Shown in pieces: positions 63,087 through 64,000 of a stretch of 64,000 nucleotides of DNA. Made by a program: the position numbers and the translations under genes. Source of the DNA: Anabaena sp. UHCC 0187 (lineage in GTDB: Bacteria; Cyanobacteriota; Cyanobacteriia; Cyanobacteriales; Nostocaceae). The DNA lies in the NCBI RefSeq assembly GCF_009712035.1, contig NZ_VILB01000014.1, positions 26,086 to 90,085 of the forward strand, written 5' to 3'. How positions within the stretch are numbered: position 1 is the stretch's first letter; each line of letters opens with the position of its first letter. The notes below the pieces were generated by a model. The model did no database searches, was not told the origin of the DNA, and was given only the letters and a program-made list of their open reading frames with translations.

Positions 63087-64000
63087 TTAAGGTTTGACAG
63101 ACTTGGATTCTAGAAAAATTCCAATACCGTTGTGAACACGAGCCGCAGTATTGGGAGAACGGTCAAGTAACTGACCGCCTAAATAAAGACTGGTAGAACT
63201 ACCACCATCTAAATTTAGAGCATTGACACAACCCATTGCTTGCATTAATTGTGCTTGTTCCGCCAAGGTTGGGCCCCCACCCCCAGCCCGATTATGTACA
63301 GCAGCAATCATTAGATTACCTGTGGAGGTGGTACAAATACTACTGCGAACTGCTTGACCTTTCATAAAAGTGGGCTGGAATTTTTCTGCTAGTCCGTCCA
63401 AGACTATTTGCCGATTTTGGACTAACAGGGGACCTGCACCAATAATATGGGGGTAGCGACTAAATTCAGGTGTGGTAGTGGTGCTGGTAAGGGAAACTTT
63501 TGTGCCAATGGGTAATTGTGGGGTTTGACTACGGAAGGTGAGGAGATAACCATTTTGGGGAATAGGAATAGCAGTTATACCACTTTTACCACCGGCTAAC
63601 TGATTGGTTACTTGATTATTTTCGACAACCACTATAGTTTCATTATCAGCTAGGGGTGTATAAGTATTTCCCCATGCTGGAGTATAACGAGCGATACCGC
63701 GTTGGACGTAGCCAGTATTGAGAAAGAGAATGGGTAAATGCTGATTATTGTTGGTAATTAGGGTTTCTGTCAGGGTGAGCCGACCAAAATAAAATTGTCC
63801 GTTATTATTCCAAGCGATCGCTCCTCGGTTGAGAATTGGACCGGATATCCACTGATTATCTCGCCGAATTGCGCCTAAAGGTAATCTATTATTGCGGTTA
63901 AAATAACCACCATTAATTGCGGCTACTGCTAAGTAATTTTGAGCAGTTTGGATTAAAGGCGCAGTACCAGTGAGTGTTTGCGGGTTCGTGACTATGGGTT
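63087..64000 (-). CDS. Phosphodiester glycosidase family protein (NAGPA domain), 5' end beyond the window
   Basis: The frame stays open from the stop at 63087 to the window edge, so the gene is partial. The visible 304 residues hold the NAGPA/DUF2233 domain: VAAINGGYFNRNN, LGAIRRDNQWISG, a central beta region, and NLMIAAVHNRAGGGGPTLAEQAQLMQAMGCVNALNLDGGSSTSLYL, where the DGGSS motif forms the active site. The family acts on sugar phosphodiesters; in cyanobacteria it is usually periplasmic or cell-surface. An internal GTG at 63632 is not the true start. Confidence 0.9.
   Translation of the reverse strand, partial: PIVTNPQTLTGTAPLIQTAQNYLAVAAINGGYFNRNNRLPLGAIRRDNQWISGPILNRGAIAWNNNGQFYFGRLTLTETLITNNNQHLPILFLNTGYVQRGIARYTPAWGNTYTPLADNETIVVVENNQVTNQLAGGKSGITAIPIPQNGYLLTFRSQTPQLPIGTKVSLTSTTTTPEFSRYPHIIGAGPLLVQNRQIVLDGLAEKFQPTFMKGQAVRSSICTTSTGNLMIAAVHNRAGGGGPTLAEQAQLMQAMGCVNALNLDGGSSTSLYLGGQLLDRSPNTAARVHNGIGIFLESKSVKP

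Overview
The window is chromosomal DNA from a filamentous, heterocyst-type cyanobacterium (Nostocales; an Anabaena/Nostoc/Dolichospermum-like genome). The evidence is: the rimP-nusA-ylxR-infB and rpsL-rpsG-fusA-tuf-rpsJ clusters with cyanobacterial-type proteins; RpaB, NblB, a CCB2/CCB4-type cytochrome b6f assembly factor and a Rep27/LPA1-type protein; an adjacent Flv3-Flv1 flavodiiron pair arranged like the heterocyst flv3B-flv1B pair of Anabaena; many GCGATCGC (HIP1) octamers; and 7-base tandem repeats (STRR type). Base composition is AT-rich. No plasmid, prophage, CRISPR array or intact insertion sequence was seen.

Layout. 1-5 kb: a group 2 sigma factor, a DUF760 protein, a Nudix hydrolase, a DUF29 protein, a decayed copy of a CBS-domain gene and a cold-type RNA-binding protein. 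5-11 kb (minus): the rimP-nusA-ylxR-infB operon, with an intrinsic-terminator-like hairpin just upstream of rimP and a gene-poor ylxR-infB spacer holding an 11-codon ORF with a strong ribosome binding site. 11-20 kb: a quinone-reductase-like MDR enzyme, a pentapeptide-repeat membrane protein, MTA phosphorylase, a Uma2 protein, a caspase-fold protein whose His/Cys dyad is replaced by Tyr/Ser, and ATP sulfurylase. 20.4-21.4 kb: a two-gene Panacea-domain toxin-antitoxin-like operon. 21.4-32 kb (minus): two giant secreted proteins that look like phosphorus-scavenging exoenzymes, one with phytase-like and nuclease domains, the other with two GDPD domains inside a phytase-like domain. They share an almost identical calcium-binding C-terminus.

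32-45 kb: RadA, RpaB, a b6f assembly factor, a DUF456 protein, a PEP-CTERM protein, NblB, the intact CBS-domain gene, two Uma2 proteins, an unannotated 44-residue membrane protein with its own terminator, the Flv3/Flv1 pair and CoaX. 45-53 kb: a lone GHKL-ATPase/putative nuclease fusion that resembles a defence gene, tRNA-Thr(CGU), a Rep27/LPA1-type protein, an SLH/beta-helix surface protein and a hybrid histidine kinase with a CBCR-like GAF domain. Directly upstream of the kinase is a 460-base structured element that I interpret as a stand-alone HEARO/IscB omega-RNA without an IscB gene. 53-64 kb: prolyl oligopeptidase, a Lon-substrate-binding-domain protein, the str operon, an IscA-type Fe-S protein, a cupin, and the 3' part of a phosphodiester glycosidase cut by the window edge.

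Most likely to repay follow-up: the orphan omega-RNA (52682-53145), the GHKL/nuclease protein (45305-47332), the Panacea operon, the Tyr/Ser caspase homologue, the phosphorus-scavenging exoprotein pair, and the short ORFs and attenuator-like hairpins in the translation operons.
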